Shown here piece by piece: positions 50,795 through 58,970 of a DNA stretch of 64,000 nucleotides (positions are counted from its first letter, which is position 1; each line of letters starts with the position of its first letter). The stretch covers positions 1,426,001 to 1,490,000 of the forward strand of contig NZ_JACHIS010000001.1 in assembly GCF_014203365.1 (NCBI RefSeq). The letters run 5' to 3'. The notes under the pieces were generated by a model. It was given only the letters and a program-made list of their open reading frames with translations, searched no databases and was not told the origin of the DNA. This DNA comes from Actinoalloteichus hymeniacidonis (GTDB lineage: Bacteria; Actinomycetota; Actinomycetes; Mycobacteriales; Pseudonocardiaceae). Made by a program: the position numbers and the translations under genes.

Positions 50795-52366
50795 TCACGG
50801 CGGGCAGACGACCGTCTCGTCAGGCAGTGCGCCGTCGACGAGGTAGTCCTCGGCGATCTCCGTGGCGCAGGTCGAGGCACCGAGCGCTCCATGCCCGGCG
50901 CCCTGCCAGTCCACCAACACACTGCTCGACAGTGCCTCGGCTGCATTGGCGGTGCCCAGACCCGGGGTGACCGGGTCGAGGGCGGTGGCGATCACCGGGA
51001 TCGGCGGCAGCGCGTCCGTGTCCGCGATCTCGGGTTCCTCGGCGGGAATGGGCCATGAACTGCACAGCATCAGCTGTTGCGCCATGATCCCGCCGAAATG
51101 GGCATGCCGACCGCTCCACTCGGTGACCAGCTCGGCCACCCGCGTCGGCGGAATCCGATCGCGTGTGTCGTTGCAACCGTTGATCAGCATGGCCTCGAAG
51201 CGTGCCTGGTCACCGTTGACCGAGCCCAACAGCGGGGCGACCAGTTCCAGGAGGCCGTCGCCCGAGCCGTCCCCGGCCTGAGCGATCCGGTCCGCCAATC
51301 CGGGCCAGGATGCCCGGTCACCGAGCCCGAGCAGGATGGCATTGATCGCCAATCCCTCGGTGAGCGGCGGCCCGTCGGTGATCAACGGCTGTTCGGCAAG
51401 ACGGTCGAGTAGCTCGCGCAATGCCGCCGACGGGTCCGTTCCGAGCGGACAGTCCGGACGATTCGCGCACTCGGTCAGGAAGGCGTCCAACACCGCCTCT
51501 GCGGAGCGGGCCCGTTCCTCGGCGAGTCCGATCGCGTCGAGATTCGGATCCGGCGCGCCATCGAGGATCAGCCTGCCGACCGTCTCGGGAAACCGCTGGG
51601 CGTAGTTGGCCAACACCTGGGAGCCCTCGCCCCGACCGATGGCATGCAGCCGATCCAGGTCGAGTTCGGCCCGGAGCTGTTCGAGATCCCCAGCCGAACG
51701 GATTCCATCGAATGCCCTGGTCAGCTCGTCCAGGATGAGCGTGCATTCCTTCGCGGCGGTCTCGGTGGCGTTCTGCAGGCCGGCCAGCTCCTCGGGGGTG
51801 GCGGCCCGAGGGCTGTAGGACAGCGCGGTGGTGCGGTCGTCGGGCGGTACGCAGCTGGTGTCGAAGGAGCTTCCGGTGCCTCTTCGGTCCATTCCGATGA
51901 TCGAGAAGGTCGACAACAGTTCGGGTGACAGTGTCTCGGCCAATCGCGCGGCGAACAGGGTGCCCGGCTCACCGGCCACGTCGTTGACCACCACCAGCGG
52001 GGTCGGCCCGTCACCGACCCGCATCAGATTCACCGGAGTCGAACCCATCCCGGGTAGCCCGGGGGCCTCCAGCGGCGCGACGAGTTGAGCGCAGTCATAG
52101 GTGGTGTCGGTAGGTCCGGTTCCGCCCATCCGCGCCCTGATCACCTCGGTGCAGTCCGCCCACTGGAGTCGGCTGCTCTGGGGAACCTGCAGATCGGGCA
52201 CCGGCACCTCGACCTCGACGTCGGTATCGAAGCTCTCCTGCTCGGACTCGTCGAGCAACAGCGGCACGGGCGGCCGTTCGGATCCGCCGACCGTGCAGGA
52301 AGCCGAGGTGAGAAGCACGGCCATCGCGGTGCACACCACGGTGACCCACCGATTCGTTCGCGGCAC
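50795..52366 (-). CDS. Lipoprotein alpha/beta-hydrolase homologue lacking the nucleophile serine
   Basis: A 523-residue exported homologue of the peptidase at 29277 (TAP-like family). The GTG at 52366 has AAGGAGG with 6-base spacing and gives a signal peptide ending at TSASC; earlier in-frame starts lack that signal. GMDRRGTGSS, ILDGAPDPN, ATALDPVTPG (Asp) and GAGHGA (His) are conserved, but the nucleophile elbow reads GRGEG: Gly246 (codon 51629-51631) replaces Ser. One transition (AGC to GGC) would explain it. It is thus probably a non-catalytic or mechanistically altered, surface-anchored protein. It lies downstream of ligC on the same strand. Confidence 0.82.
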   Translation of the reverse strand: MPRTNRWVTVVCTAMAVLLTSASCTVGGSERPPVPLLLDESEQESFDTDVEVEVPVPDLQVPQSSRLQWADCTEVIRARMGGTGPTDTTYDCAQLVAPLEAPGLPGMGSTPVNLMRVGDGPTPLVVVNDVAGEPGTLFAARLAETLSPELLSTFSIIGMDRRGTGSSFDTSCVPPDDRTTALSYSPRAATPEELAGLQNATETAAKECTLILDELTRAFDGIRSAGDLEQLRAELDLDRLHAIGRGEGSQVLANYAQRFPETVGRLILDGAPDPNLDAIGLAEERARSAEAVLDAFLTECANRPDCPLGTDPSAALRELLDRLAEQPLITDGPPLTEGLAINAILLGLGDRASWPGLADRIAQAGDGSGDGLLELVAPLLGSVNGDQARFEAMLINGCNDTRDRIPPTRVAELVTEWSGRHAHFGGIMAQQLMLCSSWPIPAEEPEIADTDALPPIPVIATALDPVTPGLGTANAAEALSSSVLVDWQGAGHGALGASTCATEIAEDYLVDGALPDETVVCPP

Positions 52367-52726
52367 GCGTTGCCTCCTTGCACTCTCGGATGTCGCTGTC
52401 GTATCGGTGTGACCGGCGGCGGGCGTCTCGACGGGGCTTGCGTCGGCCATCGTGGACGAGGCGGGCACACCCGCTCCGACGGCCGCTTTCGCGCCCCAGG
52501 CTACGCAGTCGGCGCTGTCGGGTTTCCCGGTGATCCAGCTCGATCGCCGTCACGGTCGGCCGTGCGCGTTCGATCCGACGAGGTCATGCCGCGTTCGACC
52601 GAGCGGCTACCCGGCGGACGTGTTCCCGACGCGGATCACCCGCCGTGCGCAGCTTGCCCGCTGCGAGGTGAGACGTGCATACGGTGCGCCGCGCTCTAGG
52701 TCTAGCGCGCCCGCAGACCGATGCGG
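52367..52726. other. Intergenic region between the DNA ligase and hydrolase-homologue genes
   Basis: 360 bases. The last part next to 52366 holds the ribosome-binding site of the hydrolase homologue and presumably its promoter; an in-frame upstream extension exists but is not supported. No other gene seen. Confidence 0.4.
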
Positions 52727-53848
52727 TCAGGATCCCGGCTGCTGCCGGACCTCCCCGGCGAGTACGGCGTTCACGTCGTAGCGGACCGGCTCGTCCAACT
52801 GGTCGTACCGACACGTTGCCGGCTCGCGATCCGGCCGCCAGCGGCGGAACCGGGTGGTGTGTCGGAATCGGGCGGGCTCGGCCCCCTCGGTGTGGTCGTA
52901 GGCGACCTCGACCACGCGCTCCGGCCGCAGCGGCACCCATTGCGCGCTGCCCTTGCGCCACCGACTCTCCCCGCCAGGAACCCGCCGTCCGTCCGAGGCG
53001 TGCTCGCCGAGCCAGGGATGCTCCTCGGTGGCCTCGACACCGCCGTCGGAATCGCGGTCGATCCGGAGTCCGTCGAATTCCTCGGCCAGCGCTCGCCGTC
53101 TCGCCGCCGTGAAGGCGCCGACCACACCGACGTGGTGCAGCACCCGGTGGTCGTCGTACAACCCGAGCAACAGCGAACCCACCGCCGTACCGGGCGGTGT
53201 CTTGGCGTGCCAGCGCAGCCCGGCGACCACACAATCGGCGGTCCGCTCGTGCTTGATCTTGATCATGCTGCGGCGCCCTGGGGTGTAACCACCGTCCAGC
53301 AGCTTGCAGACCACGCCGTCCAGACCGGCGCCCTCGAACAGATCGAACCAGACCAGCGCCGTATCGGGATCGGTGGTCGCCGGGGTCAGTCGCAGCGCCG
53401 AGCCACCAACTCGGGCGTCGAAATCGACGAGCAGGTCGCGCCGCAGGCTCAAGGGCTCACCACGTAGGTCCCGGCTGCCGAGCGCCAGAATGTCGAAAGC
53501 GATGAACTCGGCGGGGGTGGCCTCGGCGAGCATGCGAACCCGGCTCTGAGCCGGATGGATTCGCTCACCGAGGGCGTCGAAATCCAACCGGCCCGCTCGG
53601 GCGACCACCAACTCGCCGTCGAGGACGACATCCTCGGGTAGCGCCTCGGCCAAGCGATCGAGGACCTCGGGGAAATACCGATTCAACGAGCGCCCGGTGC
53701 GGGACTGCAACAGGATCTCCTCACCCGCGCGGAACACCAGACAGCGGAAGCCGTCCCACTTGGGCTCGAACAGATAGTCGCCCACGGGGAGTTCCGAGGC
53801 CGGGCTCGCCAACATCGGCTCGATCGGCGAGGACAGTGGAAGCGCCAT
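52727..53848 (-). CDS. ligC: ATP-dependent DNA ligase (LigC type)
   Basis: A 373-residue ATP-dependent ligase. The nucleotidyltransferase motif I lysine is in FEPKWDGFR; motif III-IV (VLDGELVV, GLDGVVCKLLDG) and motif V (SMIKIKHERTADCVV) are intact. The C-terminal OB-fold (GSLLLGLYDD to RFRRWRPDR) follows. LigC enzymes back up LigD in end joining and base-excision repair. The ATG at 53848 has only a weak ribosome-binding site. It lies 75 bases downstream of the Asp23 operon. A stand-alone LigD-type polymerase at 40278 could be its functional partner. Confidence 0.92.
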   Translation of the reverse strand: MALPLSSPIEPMLASPASELPVGDYLFEPKWDGFRCLVFRAGEEILLQSRTGRSLNRYFPEVLDRLAEALPEDVVLDGELVVARAGRLDFDALGERIHPAQSRVRMLAEATPAEFIAFDILALGSRDLRGEPLSLRRDLLVDFDARVGGSALRLTPATTDPDTALVWFDLFEGAGLDGVVCKLLDGGYTPGRRSMIKIKHERTADCVVAGLRWHAKTPPGTAVGSLLLGLYDDHRVLHHVGVVGAFTAARRRALAEEFDGLRIDRDSDGGVEATEEHPWLGEHASDGRRVPGGESRWRKGSAQWVPLRPERVVEVAYDHTEGAEPARFRHTTRFRRWRPDREPATCRYDQLDEPVRYDVNAVLAGEVRQQPGS

Positions 53849-53923
53849 TCGGTCATGTTCTCGCGGCCCGCCGATGCCGGCATGTTGGAAACCGGCGTTT
53901 CCGCAGGCAGTCCGGCGTCGAGC

Positions 53924-54538
53924 TCAGCGAACCCGGCTCGCGCGGGCGGTGTCGAGTTCCAGATGCACCACCGAGGCCAGCGTGGTCAGCCCCAGCGAGT
54001 CGCGGGCCCGTACGAGGACCCGGTGTTCGAGGTCCGACCAGACGCCACGCACGTCGGTGCCCTCGCGCAGCGCCACCACGAGGCGCAGGGTCGGCCGTCG
54101 GCGCTCGCCGACCAACATCGCGCGAACCCGATGGACGCCGGGGATTCGCTCCGCATCCGAACGCACGGCCTCGGCGATGGCGGCCGAGGTGACCACCAGC
54201 CGATCGTGGTTGTCGTCGACGAAGGTGAGGTCGGGATGCTGTTGAGGCCGCAAGGCGACCAGCAGGCCGCCGATGCCGAGCGCCAGCAGGAGCACCCCGA
54301 GGGCGATGGCGGCCGAGATGGCGGCCGTCGGATGCGTCCGAAGCCACTCCAGCGCCAGCGGATCGGCGATGGGACGCTGCGCACGGAAAGCCCCGAACAG
54401 GCCTCGGCCCACGAGCAGCGCCGTGCCGCCCGCCACGAGGCCCATGACGCCCACGGCCGCCACCAGCCCGCGCTCCACCGTGGCCGATCGCACCCCAGAG
54501 GTGCTGCGCAGCCGTTGCGAGCGGCGGGCGCGGCTCAT
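53924..54538 (-). CDS. AmaP/DUF6286-like membrane protein of the envelope-stress operon
   Basis: A 204-residue protein with two N-terminal membrane helices (about residues 25-50 and 75-95) and a cytoplasmic C-terminal domain with alternating strands (HRVRAMLVGERRRPTLRLVVAL), resembling the Asp23 membrane-anchor proteins (AmaP type). ATG 54538 overlaps the upstream stop. Last gene of the six-gene operon. Probably tethers Asp23/Gls24 proteins to the membrane. Confidence 0.7.
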   Translation of the reverse strand: MSRARRSQRLRSTSGVRSATVERGLVAAVGVMGLVAGGTALLVGRGLFGAFRAQRPIADPLALEWLRTHPTAAISAAIALGVLLLALGIGGLLVALRPQQHPDLTFVDDNHDRLVVTSAAIAEAVRSDAERIPGVHRVRAMLVGERRRPTLRLVVALREGTDVRGVWSDLEHRVLVRARDSLGLTTLASVVHLELDTARASRVR

Positions 54539-55071
54539 CGACGTGACCTGGGCGCCCGCAATGCCACCGAGACCCTCGGATACTCGCGCAGCGGGAGATC
54601 GGCCACTACGTCGCGGATGAGGAGCTGGAGCCGGGGCAACAGCTCGCCGTCCTCGTCATCGGAGCCGACGGCGCGCACCCGGATATGCCGATGGTCGGCG
54701 TTGACCCAGACATCCGAGACCCCGTCCTCGGCGCGCACCCGGCGCACGATCAGCCTGGCTATCGAGCGACCGGAGGTGGTGACCGAGACATCCGGGCCCG
54801 GATCGTGCAGGTGCAGCACCCGACGTCGCGCCATGATCGCCGCCACGCACAGCAACGCACCCACCCCGATCGCCAGCAGCGAGGCCAGGGTCGGCGTTCC
54901 AGCCGACCAGGAGAGTTCGCCGCCCAGATCGAGCCAGGCGCGCCACGGGACGATCAGCGGATCGGAGGCAGGGCGCAGCCGGGTCCAGCCGATCTCCAGC
55001 AGCAGTAGTGCTCCCATGATGGCGAGGACCAAGCCGATCAGGATGGCGAGCAGTCGGACGAGCAGTCGCAT
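54535..55071 (-). CDS. DUF6286-type membrane protein
   Basis: A 178-residue protein with two helices (residues 5-28 and about 60-82) followed by a cytoplasmic domain with RLIVRRVRAEDGVSDVWVNADHRHIRVRAV. It is paralogous in plan to the next gene. The ATG at 55071 has GAGAGG 7 bases upstream; the GTG two codons earlier is too close to that site. It likely acts with the Asp23-family proteins of the operon in envelope maintenance. Confidence 0.7.
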   Translation of the reverse strand: MRLLVRLLAILIGLVLAIMGALLLLEIGWTRLRPASDPLIVPWRAWLDLGGELSWSAGTPTLASLLAIGVGALLCVAAIMARRRVLHLHDPGPDVSVTTSGRSIARLIVRRVRAEDGVSDVWVNADHRHIRVRAVGSDDEDGELLPRLQLLIRDVVADLPLREYPRVSVALRAPRSRR

Positions 55072-55123
55072 CGGCACACCTCTCGGCTCGGTCGAATGTG
55101 GATGCTCGACGGGTGCGGTTCGC

Positions 55124-55711
55124 TCAGCGGACGCGACGGGTCTCCGGGCGCAGTCCGGACACGACGACCTCGACCGACAGCACCGAGATCCCGGTGATCC
55201 GACCGACCTCGGCGACCACCCGCTCGCGCACCTGCCAGGCGGCGGCGCGAATGTCGCAGGGATAGCGCAGGGTCACCTCGAGTCGGACCCGCAGGCCGGC
55301 CGCCGTCGCGGGATCGGTCCAGGTTCGAACCAGTACCCGTCGTCCGCCGTGCTGCCGATCGGTCAACACCTCGGGGACCTGTTCGGCGGCGCACCTGGCC
55401 ACGGTGCGCACGACGCCGGGGGCGATGGTGAGCGTGCCCGCCTCCGAGGTCGTCGACGGTCGTGGGCGCCCGCCTGCCTCGACCAGTGCCGTCGTGCCGA
55501 CGGGCCGCGACTCCTGCGGCGGGGCGGTCTGCTCCTCGCGGCGGCCTCGATCATCGGGTCGGGACCGGTTTCGTCTGCGGTCCAACCGGGATCGTCGTGC
55601 ACCGGTGGACTTCGTCGAGTCCGTGCCGGTCTCCGTCGCCGGCGCGGTGGAGGTGATGGTCCCGGCCGCAGGCCGGGGGAGCCTGCCCTCGTGGTCGGCG
55701 ACGGTGCTCAA
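55124..55711 (-). CDS. Asp23/Gls24-family protein (second in operon)
   Basis: A 195-residue protein: a disordered Arg/Thr/Pro-rich N-terminal 85 residues and a C-terminal Asp23/Gls24 domain (GTLTIAPGVVRTVARCAAEQVPEV; RVRLEVTLRYPCDIRAAAWQVRERVVAEVGRITGISVLSVEVVV). The start is probably TTG 55711 overlapping the upstream stop (TTGA). Asp23-family proteins form a cytoplasmic membrane-associated coat involved in cell-envelope stress. Confidence 0.78.
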   Translation of the reverse strand: MSTVADHEGRLPRPAAGTITSTAPATETGTDSTKSTGARRSRLDRRRNRSRPDDRGRREEQTAPPQESRPVGTTALVEAGGRPRPSTTSEAGTLTIAPGVVRTVARCAAEQVPEVLTDRQHGGRRVLVRTWTDPATAAGLRVRLEVTLRYPCDIRAAAWQVRERVVAEVGRITGISVLSVEVVVSGLRPETRRVR

Positions 55712-55893
55712 CGGTCCGCACCCCGATCCCGGCCGAGAAGTCCGGTGAGATCCAGTTCGCCCTCCAGCGCCCGGCCGACTCCCAGTCCGATCACCCCGAC
55801 GACCAGACAGATCACGAATGCGGAGAACCCGCCGAGGGAACCGGCCAAACCGAGGGCGAGTCCGGTGATCAGACCGGCTTGCGTGGTGGTCAT
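55708..55893 (-). CDS. Small membrane protein of the Asp23 operon
   Basis: A 61-residue protein with two closely spaced helices (GLITGLALGLAGSLGG; AFVICLVVGVIGLGVGRAL) and a charged tail, resembling DUF2273-type small proteins that accompany Asp23. ATG 55893 has AGGAGG 6 bases upstream; the longer frame to 55935 is not needed. Confidence 0.7.
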   Translation of the reverse strand: MTTTQAGLITGLALGLAGSLGGFSAFVICLVVGVIGLGVGRALEGELDLTGLLGRDRGADR

Positions 55894-55931
55894 AACGAGC
55901 CTCCTGGGGAATCTGGGCCGACTCGGCCCGC

Positions 55932-56237
55932 TCATCGGACGCGGGAGGGCCTGCCGCCGCCGGTGCCGGGTCCGCGGATCAGCTGCAGCAACCGGGTGAG
56001 CAGACCGACGCGACGGCGGAAGACGATCGGGCCGTCGAAACGGTTCGTGGAGTGGGTCTGCCCATTGCCGGACCCGATCGGCCCTGGTCCGAGTTCCGCG
56101 TGACGCCGGGCGTCCTGCAGTTCGCGTAGCCCCTCGGCGAATCGTGCGGGATCACCACCGAGGTCGGGATGGTGTCGGCGGACGAAGGCTCGCAGGGCCG
56201 CGCGTTCCTCGGCGCCGATCCGCCTGTCGCCGGTCAT
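55932..56237 (-). CDS. Small protein with J-domain-like HPD motif
   Basis: A 101-residue basic protein. Residues 1-45 (EERAALRAFVRRHHPDLGGDPARFAEGLRELQDARR) contain HPD flanked by helices, as in the core of J-domains, but helix I is missing. The rest is disordered and basic. ATG 56237 overlaps the stop of the first Asp23 gene. It might recruit Hsp70 or may just resemble a J-domain; function unknown. Confidence 0.6.
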   Translation of the reverse strand: MTGDRRIGAEERAALRAFVRRHHPDLGGDPARFAEGLRELQDARRHAELGPGPIGSGNGQTHSTNRFDGPIVFRRRVGLLTRLLQLIRGPGTGGGRPSRVR

Positions 56238-56803
56238 TCGACTCGGGGAGCGGCGGGCTCGGGCCGGTCCTCTTCCGGCAGCCGGATGTCGTTCACCGCG
56301 ATGTTGACCTCGATGACCTCCAGCCCGGTCATCCGCTCGACGGCCGTGGTGACGTTACGACGCACCGCTCTGGCCAGCTCCGCGATCGAGACGCCGTATT
56401 CGACGATGACGTCCAGGTCCACGGCGGCCTGGCGCTCGCCGACCTCCACCTGGACTCCTGCGGTGGCCGACGTGCCTCCGCCGGGGATGCGTTCCCGAAT
56501 GGCGCCGAAGGCGCGGGAGACACCGCCGCCCATCGCGGCCACCCCGGTGATCTCCCTGGCCGCGATGCCCGCGACCTTCTGCACCACGGCGGGCGAGATG
56601 CTGGTCTTGCCCGGCCCGCGCTCCGAGGTTCCCCAGGCCTGGGCCGAACCGCTCGGCAGGCTCGTGTCGACGGCGCCCGGCTCGCCGGTGTCGGTCGTCG
56701 GGATGCCCTGAATGATGGTGGCCCCTCGGATCGTCGTGCCGCCCAGCGCCGCCCGGTCGTTGCCCTGTCCGTTGCCCGCTGCCAGCCCGTTGCTCTGTGT
56801 CAC
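56234..56803 (-). CDS. Asp23/Gls24-family envelope stress protein (first in operon)
   Basis: A 189-residue protein. A flexible 75-residue N-terminus precedes the Asp23/Gls24 domain (KTSISPAVVQKVAGIAAREITGVAAMGG; QVEVGERQAAVDLDVIVEYGVSIAELARAVRRNV; GLEVIEVNIAVNDI). GTG 56803 has AAAGGGA 9 bases upstream and is preferred over the ATG at 56830. First gene of a six-gene operon (56803-53924) joined by 4-base overlaps at most junctions. Expected role: cell-envelope homeostasis under stress. The 256 bases upstream hold the promoter; no other gene seen there. Confidence 0.85.
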   Translation of the reverse strand: MTQSNGLAAGNGQGNDRAALGGTTIRGATIIQGIPTTDTGEPGAVDTSLPSGSAQAWGTSERGPGKTSISPAVVQKVAGIAAREITGVAAMGGGVSRAFGAIRERIPGGGTSATAGVQVEVGERQAAVDLDVIVEYGVSIAELARAVRRNVTTAVERMTGLEVIEVNIAVNDIRLPEEDRPEPAAPRVE

Positions 56804-57059
56804 GGCGGTGGTCCCTTTCCTCGCGACCATGCCCGCCGTCGAGTGGGCCCGACGTCGGTGAGCGCGAGTCGGCTCTGCCGATGCCGGGGGAGACGGGCCT
56901 GTCCGCCCCGTGGTGCCCGCTCGCGGACCGGCCTACCGACTCCCCACACCATCGGGTGGCGCCGGTCTCACCCGTTCTGGTCGTCGCGTGCGACTCGGCC
57001 CCGGGCGGCGATCCGCAGGCGTGGCCGAGTGTGGCTTGGGCCCCTTCAGACGCGATCGA

Positions 57060-57830
57060 TCAGTCGAGATCCCTGACATGCCGGAGGAAGAGCTGCCCGT
57101 CGGCATGCAGTACCGAGCGCAGCGTCATCGACCTCGGTGGGGCCACCGGGGGAGCCGCCGCCGAGATCCGGGGGGCCGCGCCGCCCTCCAACAGCGGCGC
57201 CATGGTGAGGCAGAGTTCATCCACCAGATCGGCCTCGATCAGCGAGCCCAACAACCGGGGCCCGCCTTCGCAGCAGATGCGGCGCAGCTCTCGCCGGTCC
57301 AGTTCGGCGCGCAGCTCGGACAGGTCGACGGTGTCGGTCCCGACGACCACGACGTCGGCGCCCGCCTCGGTCAGTGCCGCCCGCCGGGCCCAGGGCGCGG
57401 CGGAGGTGGTGAACACGATGGTCTGCGCGGTGGCCTGACCGATCAGCGGGCTCGCGGGGTCGATGTCGCCGCTGGCCGTCACCACCGCGATCGGCGGTAG
57501 TGGGCTTAGTCTCAGTCGGGCGCGTCGGTTGGCTCGGACCTCCCGGGGGCGCACCCCCTGATAGCCCTCCGTGATCGCCGTGCCCGCGCCGACCAGGATC
57601 ACGTCGGACAGGTCGCGCAGCAGGGCCAGTATCCGCCGGTCGGCAGGGCTGGACAGTGCCCGCGACCTGCCGTCACCTGCACTGACAGCGCCATCGAGAC
57701 TGCTCACGAAGTTGACCCGCAACCAGGGCCGGTCCAGTGGTTCCGGGTAGGCGTAGGCCGCCTCGACCTCGAGTTCGGTCAAGGCCTCCTCGGTACCGGC
57801 GGCGGGGGTGCTGGGGAAGAGACGCTGCAC
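57060..57830 (-). CDS. RibD C-terminal-domain reductase (pyrimidine reductase family)
   Basis: A 256-residue dihydrofolate-reductase-like protein similar to the reductase domain of RibD (RVNFVSSLDGAVSAGDGRS, DVILVGAGTAITEGY, RRICCEGGPRLLGSLIEADLVDELCLT). It would reduce an aminopyrimidine using NADPH, in riboflavin or related pteridine metabolism. Actinobacteria often carry such stand-alone paralogues of unknown substrate. GTG start at 57830 with GGATGG upstream; divergent from the ZapE-like gene. Confidence 0.82.
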   Translation of the reverse strand: MQRLFPSTPAAGTEEALTELEVEAAYAYPEPLDRPWLRVNFVSSLDGAVSAGDGRSRALSSPADRRILALLRDLSDVILVGAGTAITEGYQGVRPREVRANRRARLRLSPLPPIAVVTASGDIDPASPLIGQATAQTIVFTTSAAPWARRAALTEAGADVVVVGTDTVDLSELRAELDRRELRRICCEGGPRLLGSLIEADLVDELCLTMAPLLEGGAAPRISAAAPPVAPPRSMTLRSVLHADGQLFLRHVRDLD

Positions 57831-57865
57831 GATTCCATCCTGGTGCGAGGTTTAGGCTCAGGGGT

Positions 57866-58939
57866 ATGCCCGCCATCCATCTGACCGACCGTGCTCCCGA
57901 GGTCGGCGCGGACGAGCTGGTGGCGGCGATGTGTCCGCCCCCGAGATTCGACGGCGTCCGATTCGATACCTACCTGCCCGACCCGGCGCAGCCGAGCCAG
58001 TCGGCGGCGTTGGCCTCGTGCCGGGAGTTCGCCGGTCGGATCGGTACCGCGCCCGCACGACGGTCGTGGTGGCGATCGTTGACCGGTGGTGAACGCAAGC
58101 CCGCAGGCAAGCCAGGACTGTATCTCGACGGTGTCTTCGGCGTCGGCAAGACCCACTTGCTCGCCGCGATCTGGCATGCGGTTCCGGCGCCGAAGGCCTT
58201 CGGCACCTTCGTTGAACTCACCCACCTGGTCGGTGCGCTGGGCTTCGCCGAGACGGTCCGGCGGCTGTCGGGCTACCGGTTGCTGGCGATCGACGAGTTC
58301 GAGCTGGACGATCCGGGGGACACCATGCTGGTCACCCGGTTGATCGCCGAGCTGACCTCGGCGGGCGTGTGCGTCGCGGCGACGTCGAACACCCTGCCGG
58401 ATCGACTCGGCGAAGGCCGGTTCGCCGCCGGCGACTTCCTTCGCGAGATCCACGCGATGGCCGAGCGCTTCGAGATCGTGCGGGTCGACGGAGCCGATTA
58501 CCGACATCGCGGGCTGCCCGACGCGCCCGATCCGGTCTCGGACGCCGAACTGCTGGCGCGAGCCTCGGCCGCGCCCGGCGCGAGCTACGACGACTTCGAC
58601 GCGTTGTGCGCACACCTCGGCACGCTGCATCCCTCGCGTTACGGCAAGTTGGTCGAGGGCGTGAGCATCGTGCACCTGCGTGGGGTCCGACCGGCCACCG
58701 GGCAGGACGTCGCCCTGCGGTTGGTGTCCTTCGCCGACCGGCTCTATGACCGCGCGGTGCCGGTGGTGGTCTCCGGAACGCCGGTCTCGAAGCTGTTCAC
58801 CGAGGAGATGCTGCGCGGTGGTTACCGCAAGAAGTACCTCCGGGCGATCAGCCGGTTGATCTCGCTGTCGCGGGTCTCGACGGACCTCGACGCCGAGGAC
58901 GTCTCTCCGGCGCCCGCCTCGCCGCTGCGACCGGCCTGA
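57866..58939 (+). CDS. zapE: ZapE/AFG1-like P-loop ATPase
   Basis: A 357-residue ATPase of the AFG1/ZapE family. Walker A is GVFGVGKTH (GxxxxGKT/S) and Walker B LLAIDEFEL; the sensor is CVAATSNTLPDRLGEGRF. In other bacteria ZapE associates with the division ring, in mitochondria with protein quality control. ATG 57866 lies about 10 bases after a TTTAGGCT -10-like sequence, so the leader is very short. It converges on the aminotransferase gene. Confidence 0.88.
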   Translation: MPAIHLTDRAPEVGADELVAAMCPPPRFDGVRFDTYLPDPAQPSQSAALASCREFAGRIGTAPARRSWWRSLTGGERKPAGKPGLYLDGVFGVGKTHLLAAIWHAVPAPKAFGTFVELTHLVGALGFAETVRRLSGYRLLAIDEFELDDPGDTMLVTRLIAELTSAGVCVAATSNTLPDRLGEGRFAAGDFLREIHAMAERFEIVRVDGADYRHRGLPDAPDPVSDAELLARASAAPGASYDDFDALCAHLGTLHPSRYGKLVEGVSIVHLRGVRPATGQDVALRLVSFADRLYDRAVPVVVSGTPVSKLFTEEMLRGGYRKKYLRAISRLISLSRVSTDLDAEDVSPAPASPLRPA

Positions 58940-58970
58940 CCCCGGTTGGGCAGACCGGTCGCCTGCGACC

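Noticed and set aside
53855-55999. A 714-codon plus-strand open frame across the Asp23 operon
   Set aside because: Crosses four coupled minus-strand genes with good start signals; no domain.
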